DNA of 6,191 nt. Origin: Serpentinicella sp031432315. GTDB taxonomy: Bacteria > Bacillota > Clostridia > Peptostreptococcales > Natronincolaceae. The stretch's first letter is position 1. Each line of letters opens with the position of its first letter. The notes under the pieces are model-generated. The model saw nothing but the letters and a program-made list of their open reading frames with translations, did not search any database and was not told where the DNA came from. The stretch lies in assembly GCF_031432315.1 (NCBI RefSeq), contig NZ_JAVKGO010000026.1, positions 1-6,191 on the forward strand, given 5' to 3'. Positions 1-6,179 of the stretch are shown here, one piece after another. The position numbers and the translations under genes are program-made.

Positions 1-27
1 TATATCCAACTGAATATTTCTTGCCAG

Positions 28-51
28 ATTGAGTTTTATTATTTACTCAAT
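28..51 (-). terminator. weak AT-rich hairpin downstream of the PBP1A gene
   Basis: A 7-bp perfect inverted repeat (ATTGAGT at 28-34, ACTCAAT at 45-51) with a 10-nt AT loop lies about 30 bp past the stop codon of the minus-strand PBP gene. It is in the right place for a transcription terminator. The stem is weak, however, and no T-run follows it on either strand, so it may be only a 3'-end stabilising hairpin or chance. The rest of bases 1-80 shows nothing I can identify. Confidence 0.25.
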
Positions 52-80
52 AAGCACAAATTTATTTACAGTCTCTGCAG

Positions 81-2816
81 TTATTCTTCTGAGTCAACAA
101 TCTCTTCATCGTCATGAGAATCATCTTCGTTTTCATTATTACCATTGGTATTCCCATTACTATTATTGTCACTTCCATTGCCATTACTACTTCCGTTATT
201 GCCATTACCATTTCCGTTATCATTACTGTCCCTGTCAGCATCGACTGGTTCATTGGCTTCCTCGTCGTTTTCAATAATTTCAATATCATCATCCGAATCA
301 TCTATCCCATTATTATCCTCACTATCTTCAACTTCATCTGATTCATCTTCATCTGATTCATCTTCATCCGAAGGCAGTCGACCACTAGGGTTATGTTCCT
401 CGTTAAAAGGATCGTAATATTCTGTAGGCAATTCGTACTGAATGTCATTAGGGTGAGTTACACCTGGGAAATCAGCTGGGTTATATGGTATAGGTCTTCT
501 TATAAATATCCTTGTTTCAACTTCAGACATCGGTGTTAATTCTGTTGCTAAAGTACCCGATGGCACATGAATATCTGCTTCTACGTGTACATCGCAGTAT
601 TCTGTCGGCTCTGTACCTCTTATAAATACTTCATTTCTTACTGTACTTCCACCCGGGGCATCAGCACATAGCTCAGTAGCTAGCTTTCCTGACCTAGTAC
701 AAATATTGGCATAAACAAGTCCGTCAGGTCTTTCAAAACTTTTATGAGGCATTTCAGCGTGAATTCTAGACATAACATTTTGCCATAACCTCGTAGCAAC
801 CCAACTATTACCGTCGATTGCCTCGTTTCTCCCTGTACCAATCCAGGTAGTAGCCGTATAATATGGAGTAAATCCTGCAAACCAAAGATCGGTTGTTCTT
901 AAAGGTTCTGAAATACCAGCATGAGTACCAGTTTTACCAGCAACGGGCATATTACTAATTCTACCTGGAGCCCCACCAGTTGTAATAACACTTTCCATCA
1001 TAGAGGTTAATACATAAGATGCTTGGGGACTTAACACCCGATTCCCTAACGGTTTATTTTCATAAATCACATTACCTTCCCGATCGGTTATATGAGTAAA
1101 GGTAATTGGCTCTGTATATACGCCACCATTTAAAATAGCATTATAGGCTGCTGTCATTTCTAAGGGGGATACACCGTAAGTCATACCTCCAAGGGCAGTT
1201 GATAAATTAACATCACCTGATACACGGGTCATACCCATTTTTTCCATATATTCTACCATAGTTTGAGGGCCAATTTCATCGCCTAGTCTGTGTGCAACGA
1301 CGTTACTAGACCAAGCTAATGAGTCTCTAAGAGGCATTAGACCTCTATATCTGTCAAACACATTACCTGGGAGTGCATCTGGTGGTATAGGCACATCATC
1401 AATTACAGTTCCTGCGGTATAACCCATTTCTAATGCTGGTGCATAAACTGCTACAGGCTTAATGGATGACCCCGGCGATCTATGTTGGATAGCCCGATTA
1501 TCTACTCTTCGACCGTAATCCTCACGGCCTCCCATCATTGCTACAATTTCCCCTTGTTTATTGGTGATAACCATAGCACTTTGCATAGCGTGAATGCCAC
1601 TGTTTTTATCACGGACCACGCCATTTTCATCTCTTTCATATCGAGCATGGCCTTTGTTATCTAAACGATTTAAAAAATCACGATGAAAAGCGGGATAGTC
1701 AAAGTTTTTTAACTCTTCTTCTAAAATATTTTGGACATCAGGATCTAGTGTCGTATAGATTCTTAATCCCCCAGATGACAATAATGTACGAGCCTCATCC
1801 TCCGCATAACCTAGTCCAGTTTGTAATGCATGGAGTACATCAACACGAACTCTATCAGCAAAATAGGATGATACATTGCTTTGAGACTCGATATAACTGA
1901 TATCAATACTTTCACGAATATCAAAGTCAAGTGCTTCTGTGTATTGTTGCTGGGTAATGTACCCAAGTCTTTTCATTTGGTCCAAAACAAGTTTCTGTCT
2001 AGAAAGGCTACTCTCCCTAAATACAATAGTATGGGTCGAATCAGAATCATCTATGATAAAATGACCTTCCTGAACATTTTCTTTACTAATTGTTTGGACT
2101 GGGGTATAGCGAGCCGGATGTCTTGGAATTCCAGCTATAAGTGCAAATTGTGCTAATTCCAGTTCACCAATATCTTTATTAAAGTAACTTTTAGCCGCTG
2201 CCTGAACACCATGAATTTCGTGGCCTTTAACAGCGCCAAGATAAACGTGGTTTAAATACAGCTGTAGTATCTGGTCTTTAGAAAGGGCTCTATCAATCAT
2301 TACTCCAGTATACATATCTTGAATTTTTCGTTCATAGGTTTGAGCAGTATTTTGTAAATGTAAATTTTTTGCTATTTGTTGATTTAAAGTACTAGCACCC
2401 TGTCTAGAACCCGTACGCAGATTAGTCCATGCAGCGCCGATAATACGTCTGAAATCAAGACCATTATGGGAATAAAAACGTTCATCCTCTATAGCAATAA
2501 TTGCATCCCGTAACAATTTAGGCATTTCATTAAAAGAAATAGGATCACTTTCTATATTACCAATAGTCTCTATCAAGTTACCATTTCTCTCTAGAAGTTC
2601 GCTATTTTGATGCAATTGATTTTCAAGGCTTATTGCATCCACTGGTTCAGTATCTCTTATAATGCGAAGAGCCATTCCAAAAACTGCGCCAGTAGCTATT
2701 ATACCTAGTATAACAATGGCAATTATAATATAAAGCCATATTTTCTTCTTGTTTTTGCCTTTATTTTTTTTTCTTGTTTTTTTATTATTTGGTTCCTCTT
2801 GTTTTTTTCGAGTCAT
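81..2816 (-). CDS. ponA: Class A penicillin-binding protein 1A (bifunctional glycosyltransferase/transpeptidase)
   Basis: This membrane-anchored enzyme polymerises lipid II into glycan strands and cross-links their stem peptides on the outer face of the membrane. A Lys-rich cytoplasmic N-terminus (1-25) leads into one transmembrane helix (about 26-50). The GT51 glycosyltransferase domain (about 75-240) shows the EDERFYSHNG motif with catalytic Glu110, the GASTLNQQ motif (140-147) and the SKDQILQLYLN motif (179-189). The transpeptidase domain (about 350-690) has SSIK with nucleophile Ser450 and Lys453, SSN at 503-505 and KTG at 628-630, so both active sites look intact. A C-terminal segment (about 700-745) has Cys706, Cys717 and Cys741 in the arrangement usual for Firmicute PBP1A. 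Residues about 816-911 are a low-complexity tail, first Asp/Glu/Ser and then Asn/Gly. The ATG is preceded by GGAGG at 2824-2828 with 7-nt spacing. It is divergent from yunB and probably monocistronic. Family assignment is very secure. The symbol follows Bacillus usage, and mrcA or pbpA are alternatives. Confidence 0.95.
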   Translation of the reverse strand: MTRKKQEEPNNKKTRKKNKGKNKKKIWLYIIIAIVILGIIATGAVFGMALRIIRDTEPVDAISLENQLHQNSELLERNGNLIETIGNIESDPISFNEMPKLLRDAIIAIEDERFYSHNGLDFRRIIGAAWTNLRTGSRQGASTLNQQIAKNLHLQNTAQTYERKIQDMYTGVMIDRALSKDQILQLYLNHVYLGAVKGHEIHGVQAAAKSYFNKDIGELELAQFALIAGIPRHPARYTPVQTISKENVQEGHFIIDDSDSTHTIVFRESSLSRQKLVLDQMKRLGYITQQQYTEALDFDIRESIDISYIESQSNVSSYFADRVRVDVLHALQTGLGYAEDEARTLLSSGGLRIYTTLDPDVQNILEEELKNFDYPAFHRDFLNRLDNKGHARYERDENGVVRDKNSGIHAMQSAMVITNKQGEIVAMMGGREDYGRRVDNRAIQHRSPGSSIKPVAVYAPALEMGYTAGTVIDDVPIPPDALPGNVFDRYRGLMPLRDSLAWSSNVVAHRLGDEIGPQTMVEYMEKMGMTRVSGDVNLSTALGGMTYGVSPLEMTAAYNAILNGGVYTEPITFTHITDREGNVIYENKPLGNRVLSPQASYVLTSMMESVITTGGAPGRISNMPVAGKTGTHAGISEPLRTTDLWFAGFTPYYTATTWIGTGRNEAIDGNSWVATRLWQNVMSRIHAEMPHKSFERPDGLVYANICTRSGKLATELCADAPGGSTVRNEVFIRGTEPTEYCDVHVEADIHVPSGTLATELTPMSEVETRIFIRRPIPYNPADFPGVTHPNDIQYELPTEYYDPFNEEHNPSGRLPSDEDESDEDESDEVEDSEDNNGIDDSDDDIEIIENDEEANEPVDADRDSNDNGNGNGNNGSSNGNGSDNNSNGNTNGNNENEDDSHDDEEIVDSEE
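135..227 (-). repeat. Asn/Gly/Ser-rich low-complexity repeat inside the PBP1A tail
   Basis: Residues about 864-894 of the PBP consist almost only of Asn, Gly, Ser and Asp, in short runs such as NGNGNGNN and SNGNGSDNN. The DNA is a degenerate series of near-identical triplet pairs (on the plus strand ATT, ACC, GCC, TCC and GTT alternate), which suggests expansion by slippage. Asn-rich tails are also known from other Firmicute class A PBPs. The segment should be disordered and lies outside the membrane. It also creates the spurious open frames on the opposite strand here. Confidence 0.75.
333..370 (-). repeat. 15-bp tandem repeat, about 2.5 copies, coding Asp/Glu/Ser in the PBP1A tail
   Basis: The 15-bp unit TTCATCTGATTCATC (plus-strand reading) occurs at 333-347 and again exactly at 348-362, followed by a partial copy to 370. 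In the protein it gives the acidic pentad repeat DEDES (residues about 817-828). The period is a multiple of three, so gain or loss of units would keep the frame and change tail length only. Confidence 0.85.
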
Positions 2817-2835
2817 ATAAATTCCTCCATCTAAA

Positions 2836-2859
2836 TTAAAAAGTAATAAAACTTTTTAA
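2836..2859 (-). repeat. 9-bp perfect inverted repeat in the PBP1A leader
   Basis: TTAAAAAGT (2836-2844) and ACTTTTTAA (2851-2859) are exact reverse complements separated by 6 nt. They lie between the predicted promoter and the GGAGG ribosome site (2824-2828) of the PBP gene, so an mRNA hairpin would sit just 7 nt upstream of that site. It could be a 5' stabiliser or an operator for a dimeric regulator. The stem is AT-only except for one G-C pair, so chance in AT-rich DNA cannot be excluded. Confidence 0.4.
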
Positions 2860-2876
2860 AATTTTACATCTTAAAC

Positions 2877-2885
2877 ATTATATCA
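2877..2885 (-). promoter_or_regulatory. Extended -10 promoter element for the PBP1A gene
   Basis: Read on the minus strand, this is TGATATAAT: a perfect sigma-A -10 hexamer (TATAAT, 2882-2877) with the TG of an extended -10 one base upstream. No good -35 lies at 16-18 bp; the closest, TTGATG, is 20 bp away, which fits an extended -10 promoter. Transcription would start near 2870 and give a leader of about 54 nt. Confidence 0.5.
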
Positions 2886-2933
2886 TAAAAAGGACAACTA
2901 CGCATCAATATGCAAACCAAGCTATTTTAAGAG

Positions 2934-2939
2934 TATAAT
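2934..2939 (+). promoter_or_regulatory. Possible -10 box facing yunB
   Basis: A perfect TATAAT faces right, about 145 bp upstream of yunB and back to back with the PBP promoter. The sequence at the expected -35 distance (TGCAAA or ATGCAA, 17-18 bp) matches the consensus poorly. Perfect hexamers arise often by chance in DNA this AT-rich, so this is only a candidate. Confidence 0.25.
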
Positions 2940-3054
2940 ATTTGTTCAGTATAGCCAATTTTACAGGATAGGTATTCAATAAAAGCATAAGAATTAAAAG
3001 TATAATTTAAAAACTATAATTGAAACTTGTTAGTATCACAAAAGTAGGATATTA

Positions 3055-3062
3055 CATATAAT
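3055..3062 (+). promoter_or_regulatory. Possible sigma-E-like -10 element (CATATAAT) before yunB
   Basis: CATATAAT differs in one position from the sigma-E -10 consensus CATACAnT. yunB of Bacillus subtilis belongs to the mother-cell sigma-E regulon, so such a box is expected. The matching -35 region (around 3033-3040, GTATCAC) is poor. Transcription would begin almost at the Shine-Dalgarno sequence, giving a very short leader. Confidence 0.25.
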
Positions 3063-3068
3063 AATAAG

Positions 3069-3077
3069 AAGGGGGTG
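3069..3077 (+). promoter_or_regulatory. Shine-Dalgarno sequence that decides the yunB start
   Basis: AAGGGGGTG matches the 16S anti-Shine-Dalgarno complement AAGGAGGTG at eight of nine positions. The in-frame GTG at 3075 lies inside this element and so is unlikely to be the start. The TTG at 3084 is 8 nt beyond the G run, the normal spacing, and is the better start. Confidence 0.7.
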
Positions 3078-3083
3078 CTCATT

Positions 3084-3755
3084 TTGTATATGTATAAGAA
3101 AAGAAAATATATTAAACAGAAAGTAATGCTTTTAATTGCAATCATACTTATACTAGTTTTAGGTACAATTGTATACGTTGATGAGAACATCGCTCCCACC
3201 GTACAAGCGTTAGGGGATTTAAAAGCCCATGAAATTACCAATAAAGTTGTTAATTCCTCAGTAAGTGACGTATTAGAAAGAGGTCTAGCCTATAACGATC
3301 TAATTAGTACGACCCATGATGAAGAGGGTAATATTACAATGATGCAAGCCAATACAATATTAATGAATAGAATTGCTTCAGATGTAGCATTAACAATTCA
3401 AGAACAGCTGGATGAAGTAAAAGCATCTTCTAAGCATATTCCATTAGGTAGTGCCTTAGGCAGTCAGTTATTAGCCAAATATGGACCAAAGTTAAATTTA
3501 GGCATTTCACCGATTGGTGTTGTTGACGTTAATTTTGCCAGTGAATTTGATCAGTCGGGGATCAATCAAACACGACACAGAATATATTTAACAATTAATT
3601 CAGAAGTACAAGTGATTGTACCCTTTAGTTCCAATAGAGTAAATATAGCAACCCATGTCCCGTTAGTAGAAACCGTTATCGTTGGAAAGGTTCCACAAAA
3701 TTACATTCAAGTACCAGAAGATAAGTTTTTAAACATAACACCTCTGTATGAATAA
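3084..3755 (+). CDS. yunB: Sporulation protein YunB
   Basis: The 223-residue product resembles YunB, a protein needed for normal endospore formation that is made in the mother cell under sigma-E in Bacillus subtilis; its biochemical role is not established. A basic N-terminus (KKRKYIKQK) precedes one hydrophobic helix (about 14-32), with the bulk of the protein beyond it, so it is probably a single-pass membrane protein. The most family-like part is about 110-200: IPLGSALGSQLLAKYGPKL, then the ISPIGVVDVNF stretch, a Gln-Thr-Arg-His-Arg run, and VIVPF before THVPLVETVIVGKVP. The first codon is taken as TTG because the upstream in-frame GTG (3075) is part of the ribosome site; ATG at 3090 would remove two more residues. 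It is slightly shorter than the Bacillus protein (about 250 aa). It stands divergent from the PBP gene and 67 bp before hflX, with no clear terminator between. Confidence 0.85.
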   Translation: MYMYKKRKYIKQKVMLLIAIILILVLGTIVYVDENIAPTVQALGDLKAHEITNKVVNSSVSDVLERGLAYNDLISTTHDEEGNITMMQANTILMNRIASDVALTIQEQLDEVKASSKHIPLGSALGSQLLAKYGPKLNLGISPIGVVDVNFASEFDQSGINQTRHRIYLTINSEVQVIVPFSSNRVNIATHVPLVETVIVGKVPQNYIQVPEDKFLNITPLYE

Positions 3756-3760
3756 AAACA

Positions 3761-3789
3761 TTGAAAAATTATTTAAAAAATATTATAAA
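3761..3789 (+). promoter_or_regulatory. Sigma-A-type promoter for hflX
   Basis: TTGAAA (3761-3766) and TATAAA (3784-3789) are separated by exactly 17 bp, and each matches the vegetative consensus in five of six positions. The element lies in the 67-bp gap between yunB and hflX. Transcription would start near 3796, just ahead of the ribosome site AGGAG (3809-3813). This would let hflix-metA be expressed in growing cells independently of sporulation control on yunB. Confidence 0.6.
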
Positions 3790-3822
3790 TAAAGAATAAA
3801 ATAAAGCTAGGAGTGTAAAAAA

Positions 3823-5112
3823 ATGATGTTAGACACGAATGAAGAAATTAAACAAAAAGCAATTTTAATAGGTTTAAATAATACCCACAAGCCAAGTGAA
3901 ATTGATATAGAGGCTTCCGTCGATGAATTAGAAGAGTTGGCGAAAACTGCAGGGGCGGAAGTTTTAATAAAAACCATTCAAAATAGACCATCAGTGGATG
4001 TAACTTATTACATAGGAAAAGGAAAGGTCGAGGAACTAAAGCAGCTTTCATTAGATTACGATGCCAATTTGGTTATATTTAATGATGAGTTATCTGGTTC
4101 TCAAATAAGAAATTTAGAAGAAGCTTTAGGGATAGATGTTATAGATAGAACAACGTTGATACTAGATATATTCGCCCAAAGAGCACAGACTAAAGAAGGA
4201 AAGCTACAAGTTGAACTTGCCCAGCTCAAATATCGCTTGCCTAGATTAGTAGGATTAGGAAAAGAATTATCACGATTAGGTGGGGGGATCGGTACCCGGG
4301 GACCAGGAGAGAAAAAACTAGAAACAGACAAAAGACATATTTTAAAAAGAATAGATGATGTAGAGGCTCAGTTAAAAGAAGTAAAAAAGAATAGAGACAT
4401 TCAGCGAGCTCAAAGAATAAAGTCTGATTTACCAATTGTAGCAATGGTCGGTTACACAAATGCAGGGAAATCTTCATTAATGAATGCCCTATTAAACATG
4501 TCATTAGATTCTGAGGAGTCAAAGCATGTTTATGTGGAGGACAAGTTGTTTGCAACACTAGATACTTCATTAAGAAAACTAACCTTTGAAGAAAAATTAG
4601 CGTTTATTCTTACGGATACAGTAGGTTTTGTTAGCAAACTACCTCATAGCTTAGTAAAAGCTTTTAAAGCTACTTTAGAAGAAGTGAAGTTTGCAGATTT
4701 ATTACTACATGTAATAGATGTCTCTAATGAAAATTACGCATTACAAAAAAATACAACACTAAAAGTATTAAAAGATCTAGGCGTAGAAGAGAAAAAAATA
4801 ATTGACGTATACAATAAAACTGATAAAATAGAGGATGTTATAATTTCAAAAGAGTCTGAAAAGTCAATAAATATTTCTGCTACTGAAGGAATTGGTTTAA
4901 TTGAATTAATTAGTATTATAAGAGAAGAAGTTGGAAATGAAACGACGAATGCTAAGCTTAGTATACCTTACGACGAAGGTGGTATGCTTTCACAGTTACA
5001 TAAAGAAGCAATTTCAATAGAAACTGAATATGTTACAGAAGGTGTAATGTGTAACGTAATTTTAGAGACTAAGTATTATGACAAATATAAAAAATATGTA
5101 TTGCAAAATTAA
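3823..5112 (+). CDS. hflX: GTPase HflX (ribosome-associated, stress-related)
   Basis: HflX is a cytosolic GTPase that binds the 50S subunit and, in studied bacteria, splits or rescues stalled ribosomes under heat or antibiotic stress. The 429-residue length matches the family. The N-terminal HflX domain (about 10-195) shows TYYIGKGKVEEL (61-72), the DRTTLILDIFAQRA stretch (108-121), the QVELAQLKYRLPRL stretch (129-142) and the Gly-rich signature GGGIGTRGPGEKKLE (153-167), followed by a coiled helix. The G domain has all motifs: P-loop GYTNAGKSS (210-218), the FATLDT switch I (243-248), DTVGF (265-269), NKTD (331-334) and SATEG (352-356). A small C-terminal domain runs to residue 429. ATG occurs twice at the start (3823, 3826); the first is 9 nt after AGGAG and is preferred. 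It has its own promoter candidate and is followed by metA after 42 bp, probably on the same transcript. All key residues are present. Confidence 0.95.
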   Translation: MMLDTNEEIKQKAILIGLNNTHKPSEIDIEASVDELEELAKTAGAEVLIKTIQNRPSVDVTYYIGKGKVEELKQLSLDYDANLVIFNDELSGSQIRNLEEALGIDVIDRTTLILDIFAQRAQTKEGKLQVELAQLKYRLPRLVGLGKELSRLGGGIGTRGPGEKKLETDKRHILKRIDDVEAQLKEVKKNRDIQRAQRIKSDLPIVAMVGYTNAGKSSLMNALLNMSLDSEESKHVYVEDKLFATLDTSLRKLTFEEKLAFILTDTVGFVSKLPHSLVKAFKATLEEVKFADLLLHVIDVSNENYALQKNTTLKVLKDLGVEEKKIIDVYNKTDKIEDVIISKESEKSINISATEGIGLIELISIIREEVGNETTNAKLSIPYDEGGMLSQLHKEAISIETEYVTEGVMCNVILETKYYDKYKKYVLQN

Positions 5113-5136
5113 TATACAATAGATAACTATGTTTTG

Positions 5137-5143
5137 AAAGGAG
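5137..5143 (+). promoter_or_regulatory. Shine-Dalgarno sequence that decides the metA start
   Basis: AAAGGAG lies 11 nt before the ATG at 5155. An in-frame TTG at 5134 comes before this element and has no ribosome site of its own, so the longer reading (seven extra residues) is rejected. The family N-terminus MPIKVP begins exactly at the ATG. Confidence 0.75.
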
Positions 5144-5154
5144 ATAGACAACCT

Positions 5155-6072
5155 ATGCCTATAAAAGTACCTAACAATTTACCAGCTACAGAAATATTAA
5201 ATAGTGAAAATATCTTTGTGATGACCCAACAAAGAGCTTTTCAACAAGACATTCGACCTTTGAAAATATTAATCGTTAATTTAATGCCAACAAAAATTGT
5301 AACAGAAACACAGCTTTTAAGGTTGTTAGGAAATTCTCCTTTGCAAGTTGATATTACACTACTGCACCCCGAAAGTCATCACTCTAAAAATACGCCCCAA
5401 GAGCACCTTGAGAAATTTTACAGTTCTTTCGAAGAAGTTAAGAATGAAAAGTTCGATGGGATGGTTATTACTGGGGCCCCGGTTGAACATTTATGCTTTC
5501 AAGAGGTAGACTATTGGGATGAATTAAAAGAGATTATGGATTGGAGTCGATTAAACGTATACTCTAGACTGCACATATGCTGGGGAGCGCAAGCTGGTTT
5601 AAAGTACCACTATGGGGTACCAAAGCAGGCTTTATCAAAAAAGATGTTTGGTGTGTTTACACATAAGATAAATAAAAAGAACGTAAAGATATTACGTGGC
5701 TTTGACGATGAATTTTACGTGCCCCATTCAAGGCACACAAGTGTTAAAAAAGAAGATATTTTAAACAATAAAAACTTAGTACTTTTATCAGAATCAGATG
5801 AAGCCGGAGTATATATGGCTATTTCAAAGGATGAGAGGGATATCTTTATTACTGGACACCCGGAATACGATCCAAACACCCTAAAGGCTGAATATGAAAG
5901 AGATAAGGATAAAGGAGTAAACATAGATATACCCAAAAACTATTTTGATAAGGATGATCCTTTAAATGATCCTATAGTACGGTGGCGGGGACATGCTAAT
6001 ATATTCTTTAATAACTGGCTAAACTACTATGTATATCAAGCGACACCATTTGATTTAAATGAAATAAAATAA
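5155..6072 (+). CDS. metA: Homoserine O-acetyltransferase, MetA type
   Basis: The enzyme activates homoserine by acylating its hydroxyl, the first committed step of methionine biosynthesis in the cytosol. The 305-residue product aligns with the MetA family without gaps in motif numbering. Cys142 (in HICWGAQA) is the acyl nucleophile, and His235 and Glu237 (in TGHPEYDP) complete the active site, at the same numbers as in the Escherichia coli enzyme. Arg249 (in EYERD) fits the homoserine-binding arginine. Position 111 is Glu (GAPVEHL, 107-113). In the Bacillus cereus enzyme Glu111 selects acetyl-CoA, while Gly111 in the E. coli type goes with succinyl-CoA. I therefore call it an acetyltransferase, although automatic annotation may say succinyltransferase. 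It follows hflX by 42 bp, too little for a SAM riboswitch, and no clear own promoter is seen. The companion sulfhydrylase genes are not in this window. Confidence 0.93.
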   Translation: MPIKVPNNLPATEILNSENIFVMTQQRAFQQDIRPLKILIVNLMPTKIVTETQLLRLLGNSPLQVDITLLHPESHHSKNTPQEHLEKFYSSFEEVKNEKFDGMVITGAPVEHLCFQEVDYWDELKEIMDWSRLNVYSRLHICWGAQAGLKYHYGVPKQALSKKMFGVFTHKINKKNVKILRGFDDEFYVPHSRHTSVKKEDILNNKNLVLLSESDEAGVYMAISKDERDIFITGHPEYDPNTLKAEYERDKDKGVNIDIPKNYFDKDDPLNDPIVRWRGHANIFFNNWLNYYVYQATPFDLNEIK

Positions 6073-6087
6073 GACGAAACAATACAA

Positions 6088-6123
6088 AAAGAGCAATTAT
6101 TTCTATTAGAAGTAAGGCTCTTT
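6088..6123. terminator. Terminator-like hairpin after metA, possibly bidirectional
   Basis: AAAGAGC (6088-6094) pairs with GCTCTTT (6117-6123). Inside it, TTATTTCT (6097-6104) pairs with AGAAGTAA (6108-6115), with one G-U pair, around the loop ATT, separated from the outer stem by a small AA/G internal loop. It stands 15 bp after the metA stop. On the plus strand only TTTGT follows, a poor T-run. On the minus strand the stem is followed by TTTTTG, a better one. It could therefore end metA weakly and stop a leftward transcript from beyond the window. Confidence 0.5.
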
Positions 6124-6179
6124 GTCAATAGTTGGGGTGGGATTATATTTAATCTCGCTCCATTATTACATTAGAGCCT
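6115..6179 (+). other. Long imperfect hairpin, candidate structured RNA at the right edge
   Basis: The core is a 12-bp stem: 6134-6145 (GGGGTGGGATTA) with 6150-6161 (TAATCTCGCTCC), closed by the loop TATT. Three of the pairs are G-U. Past a one-base bulge it extends with 6127-6132/6162-6167, then 6123-6125/6168-6170, then AGGCTCT (6115-6121) with AGAGCCT (6173-6179), about 28 pairs in all. The G-U pairs would be A-C mismatches in the opposite transcript, so a plus-strand RNA is favoured. It could be a second metA terminator, a palindromic intergenic repeat, or the leader of a gene beyond the window. No T-run follows. Its outer arm overlaps the terminator-like hairpin, so the two exclude each other. 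Confidence 0.45.

Noticed and set aside
29..417. Several open frames on both strands over the repeat region, with products rich in His/Tyr, in Ile/Thr/Val or in Ser/Leu.
   Set aside because: They are by-products of the low-complexity repeats in the PBP1A tail. They lack ribosome sites and normal amino acid composition, and lie fully within the PBP gene.
3001..3021. Direct repeat TATAATT at 3001-3007 and 3015-3021 before yunB.
   Set aside because: It is short and made of the commonest AT words of this DNA. There is no supporting palindrome, so it is probably chance.
3075..3083. GTG 3075 as the yunB start.
   Set aside because: The codon is part of the ribosome-binding sequence itself, leaving no spacing.
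5113..5136. Mini-hairpin ATAG/CTAT followed by GTTTT between hflX and metA as a terminator.
   Set aside because: It has only four weak pairs and a T-run of four, too unstable to stop transcription.
5134..5154. Longer metA start at TTG 5134.
   Set aside because: It precedes the Shine-Dalgarno sequence. The family N-terminus starts at the ATG at 5155.
6131..6162. T-box riboswitch remnant, because of the GGGTGG followed by a TCTCGCTCC stretch.
   Set aside because: The T-box core needs a UGGN followed by ACC-type bases in an antiterminator, plus a Stem I about 100 nt or more upstream. Neither is present, and the upstream bases are metA coding sequence.
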